Assembly: GCF_903819335.1 (NCBI RefSeq)
Contig: NZ_CAIJDE010000062.1
Coordinates: forward strand, 1-64,000
Source: Flavobacterium panici
GTDB lineage: Bacteria; Bacteroidota; Bacteroidia; Flavobacteriales; Flavobacteriaceae
Direction: 5' to 3'
DNA length: 64,000 bases
Part shown: positions 1 to 8,127 of the stretch, piece after piece
Layout of the letters: each line of letters opens with the position of its first letter
Position numbering within the stretch: position 1 is the first letter of the stretch
Notes under the pieces: model-generated
What the model was told of the DNA's origin: nothing
The model's database searches: none
What the model saw: the letters and a program-made list of their open reading frames with translations, nothing else
Position numbers and translations under genes: made by a program

Positions 1-77
1 GCAATAAACTGAAATATAAAAACATACGATAGAACGGTTATCGCGTCCCGATTGAAAATCGGGAAGGCCGCAGGTTC

Positions 78-95
78 TCCCGAAAGCTTTCGGGA
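78..95. repeat. 18-base palindrome inside the T-loop of the first tRNA-like unit
   Basis: The perfect palindrome TCCCGAAAGCTTTCGGGA replaces the GAGTC expected after GGTTC in the first unit, after which the tRNA-like sequence resumes as CTGCCACC. A sister palindrome, TCCCGATAGCTATCGGGA, lies at 15313-15330. The layout suggests insertion of a tiny palindromic element, or a recombination scar. Confidence 0.5.
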
Positions 96-107
96 CTGCC
101 ACCCCGA

Positions 108-142
108 CAAAAGTCTTTTCATTTACTTGAGAAGACTTTTTT
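108..142 (+). terminator. Intrinsic terminator after first tRNA-like unit
   Basis: AAGTCTTTTC and GAGAAGACTT pair over ten positions (one G-U) and are followed by a run of seven T. This is a normal rho-independent terminator on the plus strand, so the tRNA-like unit was probably once a transcribed gene. After the second unit the matching sequence (about 236-252) has decayed and lacks the second arm. Confidence 0.6.
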
Positions 143-260
143 TGCAATAAACTGAAATATAAAAACATACGATAGAACGGTTATCGCGTCCCGATTGAAA
201 ATCGGGAAGGCCGCAGGTTCGAGTCTTGCCACCACAACAAAAGCCTTTGCATTTAAAACA

Positions 261-332
261 TAGCCCGTGGTTTCAACCACGGGAAACGTATCGTGAATAA
301 TACAATGCTCCCCACGGTTGAAACCGCGGGCT
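261..332. repeat. REP-type inverted pair
   Basis: AGCCCGTGGTTTCAACCACG at 262-281 faces CGGTTGAAACCGCGGGCT at 315-332. Each arm is also an internal hairpin (CCGTGGTTTCAACCACGG type). Paired palindromes of this kind are typical of REP doublets mobilised by RAYT (Y1 family) transposases in Bacteroidetes. No transposase is encoded in this window, so mobilisation would be in trans. The family assignment rests on layout, not on a search. Confidence 0.6.
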
Positions 333-342
333 TATTAAAAAC

Positions 343-378
343 AAAACCTCTAAAGAAATATCTATCTCCAGAGGTTTC
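343..378 (-). terminator. Terminator of the 401-2569 gene
   Basis: AAACCTCT at 344-351 pairs with AGAGGTTT at 370-377. Read on the minus strand, the hairpin is followed by a T-rich stretch (TGTTTTTAATA), placed just after the stop codon of the minus-strand gene. Confidence 0.6.
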
Positions 379-400
379 ATTTTAAAATATGTATGTTTTA

Positions 401-2569
401 CTATTTCTCCATATTTATATAAGCAGGAAACGATTCCTTATTAGGTAAATTAAATTCTTCGTCAAAAGGCTGTGTACCTTCACCATTATTGTATAATGCA
501 ACACGTTTTACACCTGTTGCTGTGCTTCCGCCAATACCATTAATAACATTTTGAATATTTCCCGGGCCGGCAAAACGAGTAATACACATTTTTTCAAGTT
601 TCACATTTGGACTATTAGGCGCTTCAAAACCATTTTTCTTATTCACTTTGCCATCAGTTCCTGTAAAAACCGCATAAGAACCCATTCCTATACTATGATA
701 CTCTTTTACAGTATTGGCTATTTTAAATGCTGCATAACCATCAACTTTACCTCCTTGGCTACTCCAGCTTGCTTGATTTGGAGCATCGTATGGCGGTTCG
801 TTTTGGAAGAAATAAGTTCTGCCGCGTTCTCCTAACCATAAAACTTCATATTCCTGAAAATGTTCTGTAAACAACGCATAAAGTGTCACATCATTACCTG
901 TAACAATAAGTCCATTTTTACATCTGTCTCTTGTCCATCGCAAATCTCCGCCTTTCTGCGACCCGTGATCAGCACGCCATAACCAGAAATGATCACCTAC
1001 CACATTGCTGCTGTTTATTTGCATAGCAGTATGTATCTGAATATTTTTTGACTGAACCCCGCCTACTCTACAAGTAATATCTGATAGTAATATAGGATTT
1101 GCAGAATGGTCTGCTTTTGCACCTTCTTCACCAATTCTAACCTGATACGTTGTACTATTAAATGAATCCGTAAGAAGTCCGGCAATGATAATTCCGTCCT
1201 TATCATCGGCATAAATACATCCCCAAGTATTTTTCTCAGTAGGTTCCAACGTTACTGAAGCTATACCAGCACCAAGAAGAATTGCATCTTTTCTATTTAC
1301 CTGAATAGGCGCATTCAATGCATAATGACCTGGTGTAAAAAATATATTTTTACCTGCTTTTAACGCATTATTGATTTCTACATCAGTATTACCTTCTTTA
1401 GCCACATACCAATCCGTAAGCAAATCTTGTACTTTTCCTTTACCCATGTCTGTTGAATACCATGAAACTCCTACTCTGTCTTTTTGCCATGCCGGAACAA
1501 ATACTTTGTATTCACCATCATTATCTATAAAAAGAAAAGGTTTTTCTCTTATAATAGGTGTAGTAGGAATTGGAGAATTGGTATCATCTACTTGTGGAGG
1601 ATTAACACAGCCTTGCCAAACCATATTATACGAGCCTCCCATAGCTCCCGAACCGGAAGGAAAAATAGCATTTCTGGTGTACCATTGCTGCTGTCCGCCC
1701 CAGTTTGGTCTGTTTGATGTATAATGAGTGTCAGCAATAAAACCACCACTTCCCCAAAAATTGGTATTTCCAATATCTGAAATATATTTCGAAGTACTTT
1801 CAATCAGCATTCTTCGTGCACTGGTGGATTGCGAAACTGTCCATGCAAAATCTCTCATTACTTCTACATTTTCTACAGAACGCCAAAATGTACAGGTAGC
1901 ATTTGCTCCGCCAGAAAGGTGAGGTCTTGTAAAAATAGAACCCAATTTAACATCTGATGGCACTTTGCCCAAACCTCCAATATGAGAGTAGAATCCTAAT
2001 TCTATTGAATTGGCTTCTGCCGATGATGCAGATCCCGACCCGCCTGAATCGTAAGTTTGTCCATCAACATTTGCTTTTAAATAATATGCCTGACGTTTTG
2101 TTGTCCATTCGCCATTTGCTCCGCCCAGACCAATAGCACTAAATTGCGAATTAATATCAATTCGTGCCGTTTCTGCTTTTTCATATTTTCTATCGTAGAA
2201 ATACATATTACTTCCAAAAATTTGGTTCTCCAGCGAAACCATGATTGTTATATCGTTACGAGTTATTTTATAATAGTTCTCGTATTTATTTTTATTTGGT
2301 TTATTATCTGTAAAGGTCAATTTAGAAGTTGAGCTCACAGAAACAAAATTGGATGCCAAACGACTTCCTCCTCTTGTGATCACATAATTTCCCGAAGAGC
2401 CAAATGCCGGCCAAGATAATGTTATGCTATGTTTTTTCTTATTGTAAACAATTTTGCCTTCTATCTTATTTTCCTGTTTTTTTTCATCAGATGAATTAGA
2501 CGTTGCAAAACTGCATAGAATCAGCATAAACGCAAATGCAGTAAATACTGAGGTTAACTTTTTGATCAT
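401..2569 (-). CDS. Secreted beta-helix protein, probable polysaccharide-active enzyme
   Basis: A 722-residue protein with an N-terminal signal peptide (hydrophobic residues about 8-23). Residues about 34-105 resemble a fibronectin type III module (IVYNKKKHSITLSWPAF then a YYKIT strand). From about residue 390 onward the sequence has short beta-strand repeats typical of right-handed parallel beta-helices. It includes a tryptophan-rich block DHFWLWRADHG at about 526-536 and a later VTGNDVTLYALFTEHFQEYE segment. Similar blocks occur in secreted actinobacterial and Bacteroidetes proteins often loosely labelled discoidin-domain or adenylyl cyclase proteins; I think a glycan-degrading role is more likely. 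No C-terminal sorting domain of the type IX system is evident. The gene stands alone, with its own terminator. The substrate cannot be told from sequence. Confidence 0.6.
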   Translation of the reverse strand: MIKKLTSVFTAFAFMLILCSFATSNSSDEKKQENKIEGKIVYNKKKHSITLSWPAFGSSGNYVITRGGSRLASNFVSVSSTSKLTFTDNKPNKNKYENYYKITRNDITIMVSLENQIFGSNMYFYDRKYEKAETARIDINSQFSAIGLGGANGEWTTKRQAYYLKANVDGQTYDSGGSGSASSAEANSIELGFYSHIGGLGKVPSDVKLGSIFTRPHLSGGANATCTFWRSVENVEVMRDFAWTVSQSTSARRMLIESTSKYISDIGNTNFWGSGGFIADTHYTSNRPNWGGQQQWYTRNAIFPSGSGAMGGSYNMVWQGCVNPPQVDDTNSPIPTTPIIREKPFLFIDNDGEYKVFVPAWQKDRVGVSWYSTDMGKGKVQDLLTDWYVAKEGNTDVEINNALKAGKNIFFTPGHYALNAPIQVNRKDAILLGAGIASVTLEPTEKNTWGCIYADDKDGIIIAGLLTDSFNSTTYQVRIGEEGAKADHSANPILLSDITCRVGGVQSKNIQIHTAMQINSSNVVGDHFWLWRADHGSQKGGDLRWTRDRCKNGLIVTGNDVTLYALFTEHFQEYEVLWLGERGRTYFFQNEPPYDAPNQASWSSQGGKVDGYAAFKIANTVKEYHSIGMGSYAVFTGTDGKVNKKNGFEAPNSPNVKLEKMCITRFAGPGNIQNVINGIGGSTATGVKRVALYNNGEGTQPFDEEFNLPNKESFPAYINMEK

Positions 2570-2761
2570 AAAAATTGTTTTTGGTTTAATAGTTTTTTAG
2601 GGATTCTAAAATAGTCATAATCTTTAACCTGTATCTTTCAATTTTCTTATCAAAAACTATACAACGGCGCCAAATATGCCTTTTAATAACATAAATAAAC
2701 CGTATACGATATTCTCATTTTTCCATAATAGATTTTTTTTGCGCCCAATAGAAATTAGAAA

Positions 2762-3163
2762 ATGAAAATAATAATACTCTATATTGCTCTAGCTTTTTCT
2801 GCAACGGTTACAGCACAAGAAAATTCAACTGATACAGATCCCGGCACTGAAAACGATCAGTATATCTTATATAAAGAAAATGCTCACGCTTCTTATTATC
2901 ATGATAAATTTAACGGAAGAAAAACAGCAAGCGGTGCAAGATTCAACAATGATGATTTGACTGCTTTGCATAAAAAACTTCCTTTTGGCACAAAACTTAG
3001 GGTAACAAACGAAAAAAATAACAAATGCGTTATAGTAGTAGTTACAGACAGAGGGCCTTTTATTAAAGGAAGAGAAATTGACTTAAGCAAAAGAGCTTTT
3101 ATGAACATTGCTTCAAATATAAAGAGCGGCTTAGTTTATGTAAAAATTGAGATTATAAAATAA
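2762..3163 (+). CDS. RlpA-like double-psi beta-barrel protein
   Basis: This 133-residue exported protein has a signal peptide ending near residue 19 (TVTAQE). One RlpA-type double-psi beta-barrel follows: ASYYHDKFNGRKTASG at 43-58, then DRGPF at 96-100 and REIDLS at 104-109. In characterised RlpA proteins this fold is a lytic transglycosylase acting on peptidoglycan without stem peptides, and the aspartate of DRGPF is in the expected place. The SPOR domain that takes many RlpA proteins to the division septum is absent, so this is a minimal version. It is transcribed divergently from the beta-helix protein, and no operon partner is seen. Enzymatic activity is inferred. Confidence 0.8.
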   Translation: MKIIILYIALAFSATVTAQENSTDTDPGTENDQYILYKENAHASYYHDKFNGRKTASGARFNNDDLTALHKKLPFGTKLRVTNEKNNKCVIVVVTDRGPFIKGREIDLSKRAFMNIASNIKSGLVYVKIEIIK

Positions 3164-3438
3164 AAAACCTGTTCATTATTTTTTATTATTAATATTTTAG
3201 AAAAGAAAAAACAGAATGAGATCATTTCTACAAAGTAAATTTTAAATTCGTTCACTTTTACTGCAAAACAACTTTCATCATGACCAAAATCTGGTCTGTA
3301 ATTCTGCTCAAAACTTAAATTAATTTCTGCCGAACACGCACGAAACAACGATTAAGCGAAGTTTCACAAATGTTAACAAAATAGATTTTCAAAAACCATA
3401 AATAATTGTATTTTTACGGTTCAAAATTCAGAAAATAA

Positions 3439-4206
3439 ATGGGCAAAATCATTGCGATTGCTAATCAAAAAGGAGGCGTTGGAAAAACTACAACATCTGT
3501 AAATCTTGCAGCCTCATTAGGTGTTTTAGAGAAAAAAGTATTATTGATCGATGCTGATCCTCAGGCTAATGCTACATCTGGCCTTGGAATTGACGTAGAA
3601 TCTGTTGAACTTGGAACTTACCAAATTCTTGAACATACAATAACACCAAAAGAAGCCATTTTAAAATGTTCAGCTCCAAATGTTGACGTGATCCCTGCTC
3701 ACATTGACCTTGTTGCTATCGAAATCGAATTGGTTGACAAAGAAAATCGTGAGTATATGCTTAAAAAAGCATTAGAAGAAGCAAAAGAAGAATATGATTT
3801 TATCATTATCGACTGTGCGCCTTCATTAGGTTTATTAACCTTAAATGCTTTAACAGCTGCCGACTCAGTAGTAATTCCAATTCAATGTGAATATTTTGCA
3901 CTTGAAGGATTAGGAAAATTATTGAACACAATTAAAAGTATTCAAAAAATTCACAACCCTGATCTAGACATCGAAGGATTATTACTTACAATGTATGATT
4001 CAAGATTACGTTTATCTAATCAGGTAGTTGAAGAAGTTCAAAAACACTTTAACGATATGGTTTTTGACACCGTTATTCAGCGAAATGTTAAATTAAGTGA
4101 GGCACCAAGTTTTGGAGAAAGTATCATTAATTATGATGCTACAAGTAAAGGTGCGGTTAATTACATTAATTTAGCTCAAGAAATTATAAAGAAAAACAGT
4201 AAATAG
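3439..4206 (+). CDS. parA: Chromosome partitioning ATPase ParA (Soj)
   Basis: 255 residues, the usual length for chromosomal ParA/Soj. The N-terminus carries the deviant Walker A motif KGGVGKTTT (about 11-19), followed by LLIDADPQANATSGLG and the Walker B-like IIIDCAPSLG. ParA binds DNA non-specifically as an ATP dimer and moves or separates ParB-bound origin regions. parB follows after five bases, the usual operon. The gene opens a six-gene co-directional run (parA, parB, DUF5683, dapB, lepB, WbqC) that is conserved in flavobacteria as far as I recall. A weak promoter-like TTTC-N18-TATTTTTA lies about 30 bases upstream. Confidence 0.96.
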   Translation: MGKIIAIANQKGGVGKTTTSVNLAASLGVLEKKVLLIDADPQANATSGLGIDVESVELGTYQILEHTITPKEAILKCSAPNVDVIPAHIDLVAIEIELVDKENREYMLKKALEEAKEEYDFIIIDCAPSLGLLTLNALTAADSVVIPIQCEYFALEGLGKLLNTIKSIQKIHNPDLDIEGLLLTMYDSRLRLSNQVVEEVQKHFNDMVFDTVIQRNVKLSEAPSFGESIINYDATSKGAVNYINLAQEIIKKNSK

Positions 4207-4211
4207 TTTTT

Positions 4212-5114
4212 ATGACAAAAGCAATTAAAAAACAAGCCTTAGGAAGAGGATTATCAGCGTTATTAAAAGATCCGGAAAACGACATTACATCAGTAGAAGA
4301 CAAAAATGCTGATAAGGTTGTTGGAAATATTATTGAGCTTGAAATAAGTGCTATCGAAATAAATCCGTTTCAGCCTAGAAGCAATTTTAATGAAGAATCA
4401 TTACGCGAATTAGCCACTTCTATTAAAGAACTTGGTGTAATTCAACCTATTACTGTTCGAAAATTAGACTTTAATAAATACCAGTTAATTTCTGGAGAAC
4501 GTCGTTTACGTGCTTCAACTTTAGTTGGTTTAACTCATGTTCCGGCATACATTCGTATTGCTAATGACAATGAGTCCCTTGTTATGGCATTGGTTGAAAA
4601 CATTCAGCGTCATGACTTAGACCCAATCGAGATCGCACTTTCTTACCAGCGTTTAATTGACGAAATTCAATTAACACAAGAGCAAATGAGCGAGCGCGTT
4701 GGAAAAAAACGTTCTACAATTGCCAATTATTTACGTCTTTTAAAACTGGATCCAATTATTCAAACTGGTATTCGCGATGGTTTCATTAGTATGGGACACG
4801 GTCGTGCTATTATTAATATTGAAGATTTAGACGTTCAGACTGATATTTACCAAAAAATTGTAAGTCAAAATTTATCTGTTCGTGAAACTGAAGCCTTAGT
4901 TAAAAATTATCACGAAGGTCAGCAGCCAAAAGCAGAAGGAAAACCTAAAGCTGAATCTTCATTTGTGGTTAGAGAAACACAAAAAAATACTTTCAATGAT
5001 TATTTTGGTTCGAAAGTTGATATAAAAGTCGCTGGTAACGGAAAAGGAAAAATCACAATTCCTTTTAATTCTGAAGCCGACTTTAATCGAATTATAAAAT
5101 TAATAAACGGATAG
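4212..5114 (+). CDS. parB: Chromosome partitioning protein ParB (Spo0J)
   Basis: 300 residues. The N-terminus has the ALGRGLSALL motif common to ParB, then the CTPase/ParB box with SGERRLRAS and LVENIQRHDLDPIEIA, then the helix-turn-helix region around ERVGKKRSTIANYLRLLKL. A C-terminal dimerisation segment ends the protein. ParB loads on parS sites, spreads as a CTP-dependent clamp and recruits ParA and SMC. No convincing full parS palindrome was found in this window, so the sites must lie elsewhere. The last base of the stop codon is the first base of the next gene's GTG start, so the two are translationally coupled. Confidence 0.96.
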   Translation: MTKAIKKQALGRGLSALLKDPENDITSVEDKNADKVVGNIIELEISAIEINPFQPRSNFNEESLRELATSIKELGVIQPITVRKLDFNKYQLISGERRLRASTLVGLTHVPAYIRIANDNESLVMALVENIQRHDLDPIEIALSYQRLIDEIQLTQEQMSERVGKKRSTIANYLRLLKLDPIIQTGIRDGFISMGHGRAIINIEDLDVQTDIYQKIVSQNLSVRETEALVKNYHEGQQPKAEGKPKAESSFVVRETQKNTFNDYFGSKVDIKVAGNGKGKITIPFNSEADFNRIIKLING

Positions 5115-5674
5115 TGAATAAAATTGTCCCCATAAGTCTATTGTTCTTTCTCATAGGAACCGTTTCTCTTTTTGCCCAGGTAAAAAAAGACACGGTTTTA
5201 GTCGTTAAAGACACAACTGCATTAATAGAAATAGATCCGCTTACACCTGCAAAAGCAGCTTTTTATTCGGCTATTTTACCTGGTTTGGGTCAGGTATACA
5301 ATAAAAAATACTGGAAAGTTCCGCTTGTTTACGGAGCAATAGGTACAAGTTTATACTTTTATATTGATAACAATAAAAAATATCATGATTATCGTGACGC
5401 CTACAAACGAAGACTTGAAGGCTATAATGATGATAAATATCAATTTCTTGACGAAAGCAGACTTATTGCAGGTCAGAAATTTTATCAGCGAAACAGAGAT
5501 TTATCTGCCTTATTTGTTGTTGGTTTTTATGTTTTAAATATTATCGATGCCAATGTTGATGCGGCTTTGATTCAATTTAACGTAAACGAAAGACTATCAC
5601 TTCGTCCAGAAATTTATCCCGCCGATGTAACATTTAAACCAAACGTTGGACTAACTTTTAATTATCGTTTTTAA
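5114..5674 (+). CDS. DUF5683 membrane protein
   Basis: A 186-residue protein starting with GTG that overlaps the parB stop by one base. It has a signal peptide or first membrane segment at about 5-22. The core PAKAAFYSAILPGLGQVYNK and KVPLVYGAIGTSLYFYIDNN is the hallmark of the Bacteroidetes DUF5683 family. A further hydrophobic stretch (SALFVVGFYVLNIIDANVDA) follows. No function is established. Its coupling to parAB suggests a link with the cell envelope at the time of segregation or division, but the position may simply reflect conserved gene order. Confidence 0.85.
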   Translation: MNKIVPISLLFFLIGTVSLFAQVKKDTVLVVKDTTALIEIDPLTPAKAAFYSAILPGLGQVYNKKYWKVPLVYGAIGTSLYFYIDNNKKYHDYRDAYKRRLEGYNDDKYQFLDESRLIAGQKFYQRNRDLSALFVVGFYVLNIIDANVDAALIQFNVNERLSLRPEIYPADVTFKPNVGLTFNYRF

Positions 5675-5713
5675 ATAGTTTCTTCTATTTAAAAATTCAC
5701 AAATACATACAAA

Positions 5714-6415
5714 ATGAAAATTGCGCTTTTAGGATACGGAAAAATGGGTAAAGTAATCGAACGAATTGCTTTAGAAAGAGGTCATGAAATTGTTTTAAAG
5801 AAAGACGAATTCAATACATACGACGGACTTTCGACTGCAGATGTTGCGATTGACTTTAGCGTTCCGTCAGCGGCAGTCGACAATATTTCTGCATCTTTTA
5901 ATGCTAATGTTCCTGTAGTTTCCGGAACAACAGGATGGCTGGAACATTACGATGAAATGATTGCTCTTTGCAACGAGAAAAAAGGAGGTTTTATATCCAG
6001 TTCAAATTTCAGTTTGGGAGTAAATATTTTCTTTGGTTTAAATGAATATTTAGCCAAAATCATGAATCAATTTGATTCTTATAAAGTTACGATGGAAGAA
6101 ATTCACCACATTCACAAATTGGATGCTCCAAGCGGAACTGCGATTTCTTTAGCACAAGGCGTTATTCAAAACAGTGACTATTCTAACTGGACTTTAGACG
6201 AAGCAAAAAAAGGTGAAATTCATATTGAAGCTAAAAGAATTGGAGAAGTTCCGGGTACACATACCGTAAACTACGATTCGGCTATTGACAGCATTGAAAT
6301 CAAACATACTGCTCATAATCGTGAAGGTTTTGCCCTTGGCGCTGTTATCGCTGCAGAATGGCTTGCCGGAAAACAGGGGATTTTCACTATGAAAGATGTA
6401 TTAAACTTACAATAA
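5714..6415 (+). CDS. dapB: 4-hydroxy-tetrahydrodipicolinate reductase
   Basis: 233 residues, shorter than the E. coli enzyme (about 270), as is usual in Bacteroidetes. Visible motifs are the nucleotide-binding GYGKMGK near the N-terminus, SGTTGW, and the family signature HHIHKLDAPSGTA beginning near residue 131 with the catalytic histidine pair and lysine. DapB reduces the cyclic dipicolinate precursor using NAD(P)H in lysine and meso-diaminopimelate synthesis, so it feeds peptidoglycan. It sits between the DUF5683 gene and lepB in a co-directional run. Confidence 0.95.
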   Translation: MKIALLGYGKMGKVIERIALERGHEIVLKKDEFNTYDGLSTADVAIDFSVPSAAVDNISASFNANVPVVSGTTGWLEHYDEMIALCNEKKGGFISSSNFSLGVNIFFGLNEYLAKIMNQFDSYKVTMEEIHHIHKLDAPSGTAISLAQGVIQNSDYSNWTLDEAKKGEIHIEAKRIGEVPGTHTVNYDSAIDSIEIKHTAHNREGFALGAVIAAEWLAGKQGIFTMKDVLNLQ

Positions 6416-6479
6416 ATTGATAAAAATTCTGGATTAAACAAATATTCAATCCCGAATTTGAAACTTAAAATACTATATT

Positions 6480-8033
6480 ATGACTCTTTACTCTTGGTTC
6501 GTATTTTTCTTAGCTGTTCAAATTATTCATTTCATTGGTACTTGGAAATTGTATCAGGCAGCAGGGAGAAAAAGCTGGGAAGCGGCAATTCCGGTATATA
6601 ATTCAATTGTTTTAATGAAAATTATCAGCCGACCAACATGGTGGACATTATTACTTTTCATTCCAATTATTAACTTGATTATGTTTCCGGTTGTTTGGGT
6701 TGAAACACTTAGAACCTTTGGTAAAAAATCAACTTTAGATACTATTTTAGGGATCTTTACTCTTGGCTTTTATATCTACTATGTAAATTACACACAGAAA
6801 TTAGAATATAACGCTGACAGAAAATTAACTCCTGAAAACAAAACAGCAGATACGGTAAGTTCTTTGCTTTTTGCAATAATCGTTGCAACTTTAGTACATA
6901 CTTATGTTATCCAGCCTTATACAATCCCAACTTCTTCATTAGAGAAATCATTATTAATTGGAGATTTCCTTTTTGTAAGTAAAGTAAATTATGGTCCAAG
7001 AGTTCCTATGACGACTGTTGCATTGCCAATGGTTCATGACTCTATTCCATTAACAAAAAGAAAATCATATTTAAGCTGGCCTCAGTTACCTTATTTCAGA
7101 CTTCCTGCTTTTGAACAAATAAAAAGAAACGACATTGTGGTATTCAACTGGCCGGTTGATACGGTACATTATTTTTATGAGCCAAAAGGAAGACCGGGCG
7201 TTATTAAGCCAATCGATAAGAAATCAAACTATGTAAAAAGATGTGTTGGTATTCCTGGCGACAGTTTATCAATTAAAGACGGCTTTGTTTTCATCAACGG
7301 AAAAAAACTTATTTTACCTGAAAGAGCAAAACCTCAATATTCTTATTCTGTAGCTTTAGATGGAAAAACATCTATTGATTTTGAATCTTTATTTAAAGAA
7401 TTAGACATTACAGATCCTGCAGGTTTTAGAACTGAAAAAAGGGATACGCTTTATTTCAGAGCTTTAACCGAAGCAAGTGCTGAACGTTTGAAAAATACTC
7501 CGGGCGTTACTGCTGTAAAAAGAGAAATTGATAAAGGAAATGACAATGCGATTTTCCCGCATATCAACAAATGGAATCAGGATAATTTTGGTCCAATTTA
7601 TATTCCTGAAGCTGGTAAAACAGTTGCTTTAACGAATACATCTCTTCCATTTTATAAAGAAATCATCACGAATTATGAAGGAAATACTTTAGAATTAAGT
7701 GGTTCTAAATTTATCATAAACGGTAAAGAAACTAACACTTATACCTTCAAACAAAATTATTATTGGATGATGGGAGACAATCGTCACAATTCTGAAGATA
7801 GTCGTTATTGGGGTTACGTTCCGGAAAATCACATCGTAGGAAAACCGGTTTTCATCTGGATGAGCTGGGATACTAACGGAAAAGGTATCAACAAAATTCG
7901 CTGGAGCAGAGTTTTCACTACTGTTGACGGCGAAGGACAACCGCAGTCGTATTTCAAATATTTCCTAATTATTCTTGCACTATACTTTGTTGGAGAATTC
8001 TTCTGGAGAAAAAGAAAACAGAATAAAGCATAA
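6480..8033 (+). CDS. lepB: Signal peptidase I with N-terminal DUF5684 domain
   Basis: 517 residues, much longer than a standard signal peptidase I. Residues 1-115 form a separate membrane domain of about three helices (SWEAAIPVYNSIVLMKI, TWWTLLLFIPIINLIMFPVV) that matches DUF5684. A membrane anchor at 126-145 leads into the S26 protease domain. IPTSSLEKSLLIGD (about 149-162) holds the probable nucleophile Ser153; the usual motif is IPTGSM, so Gly and Met are replaced by Ser and Leu. NYVKRCVGIPGDSL supplies the catalytic lysine, and MMGDNRHNSEDSRYWG is the final conserved box. A long insert (about 275-400) separates the boxes. The enzyme removes signal peptides from exported proteins at the inner membrane. 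Confidence 0.93.
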   Translation: MTLYSWFVFFLAVQIIHFIGTWKLYQAAGRKSWEAAIPVYNSIVLMKIISRPTWWTLLLFIPIINLIMFPVVWVETLRTFGKKSTLDTILGIFTLGFYIYYVNYTQKLEYNADRKLTPENKTADTVSSLLFAIIVATLVHTYVIQPYTIPTSSLEKSLLIGDFLFVSKVNYGPRVPMTTVALPMVHDSIPLTKRKSYLSWPQLPYFRLPAFEQIKRNDIVVFNWPVDTVHYFYEPKGRPGVIKPIDKKSNYVKRCVGIPGDSLSIKDGFVFINGKKLILPERAKPQYSYSVALDGKTSIDFESLFKELDITDPAGFRTEKRDTLYFRALTEASAERLKNTPGVTAVKREIDKGNDNAIFPHINKWNQDNFGPIYIPEAGKTVALTNTSLPFYKEIITNYEGNTLELSGSKFIINGKETNTYTFKQNYYWMMGDNRHNSEDSRYWGYVPENHIVGKPVFIWMSWDTNGKGINKIRWSRVFTTVDGEGQPQSYFKYFLIILALYFVGEFFWRKRKQNKA

Positions 8034-8049
8034 AAAATAAAAAATGTTA

Positions 8050-8124
8050 TTTTTGTTTCAGGTTTCAGGTTTCAGGTTCTTTGCGAACGTGAAACTTGAA
8101 ACCTGAAACTTTTAAAACAAAAAT
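8050..8124. repeat. Intergenic hairpin of the TTTCAGGTTTCAAG word family
   Basis: ATTTTTGTTTCAGGTTTC faces GAAACCTGAAAC...AAAACAAAAAT around a TGCGAACG centre. The same word recurs in hairpin layout at 35056-35119 and 44301-44419. It sits between lepB and the WbqC-like gene. Confidence 0.6.
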
Positions 8125-8127
8125 CAA

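Larger units (their letters stand above)
1..240 (+). repeat. Tandem tRNA(Phe)-like repeat, two units
   Basis: Bases 1-77 and 144-220 are an exact 77-base direct repeat with a period of 143 bases. Each unit holds an anticodon-arm-like segment: CCCGA, the loop TTGAAAA (anticodon GAA, phenylalanine) and TCGGG, followed by a T-arm. In the second unit the T-arm is GCAGG-TTCGAGT-CTTGC, and CCACCACA follows. A D-arm-like CGATA...TATCG precedes it. No 5' acceptor strand pairs with the 3' CACCACA or CACCCCG, so neither unit looks like a working tRNA. I read them as tRNA relics or pseudo-tRNAs. The window starts inside the repeat, so more copies may lie upstream. Confidence 0.55.

Noticed and set aside
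20..107. First unit as a functional tRNA(Phe)
   Set aside because: No 5' acceptor strand pairs with the 3' end, and the T-loop holds an 18-base palindrome.
1..220. Direct repeats as a possible CRISPR array
   Set aside because: Only two 77-base copies, with tRNA-like folding and a terminator between them; no short regular repeats and no cas genes.
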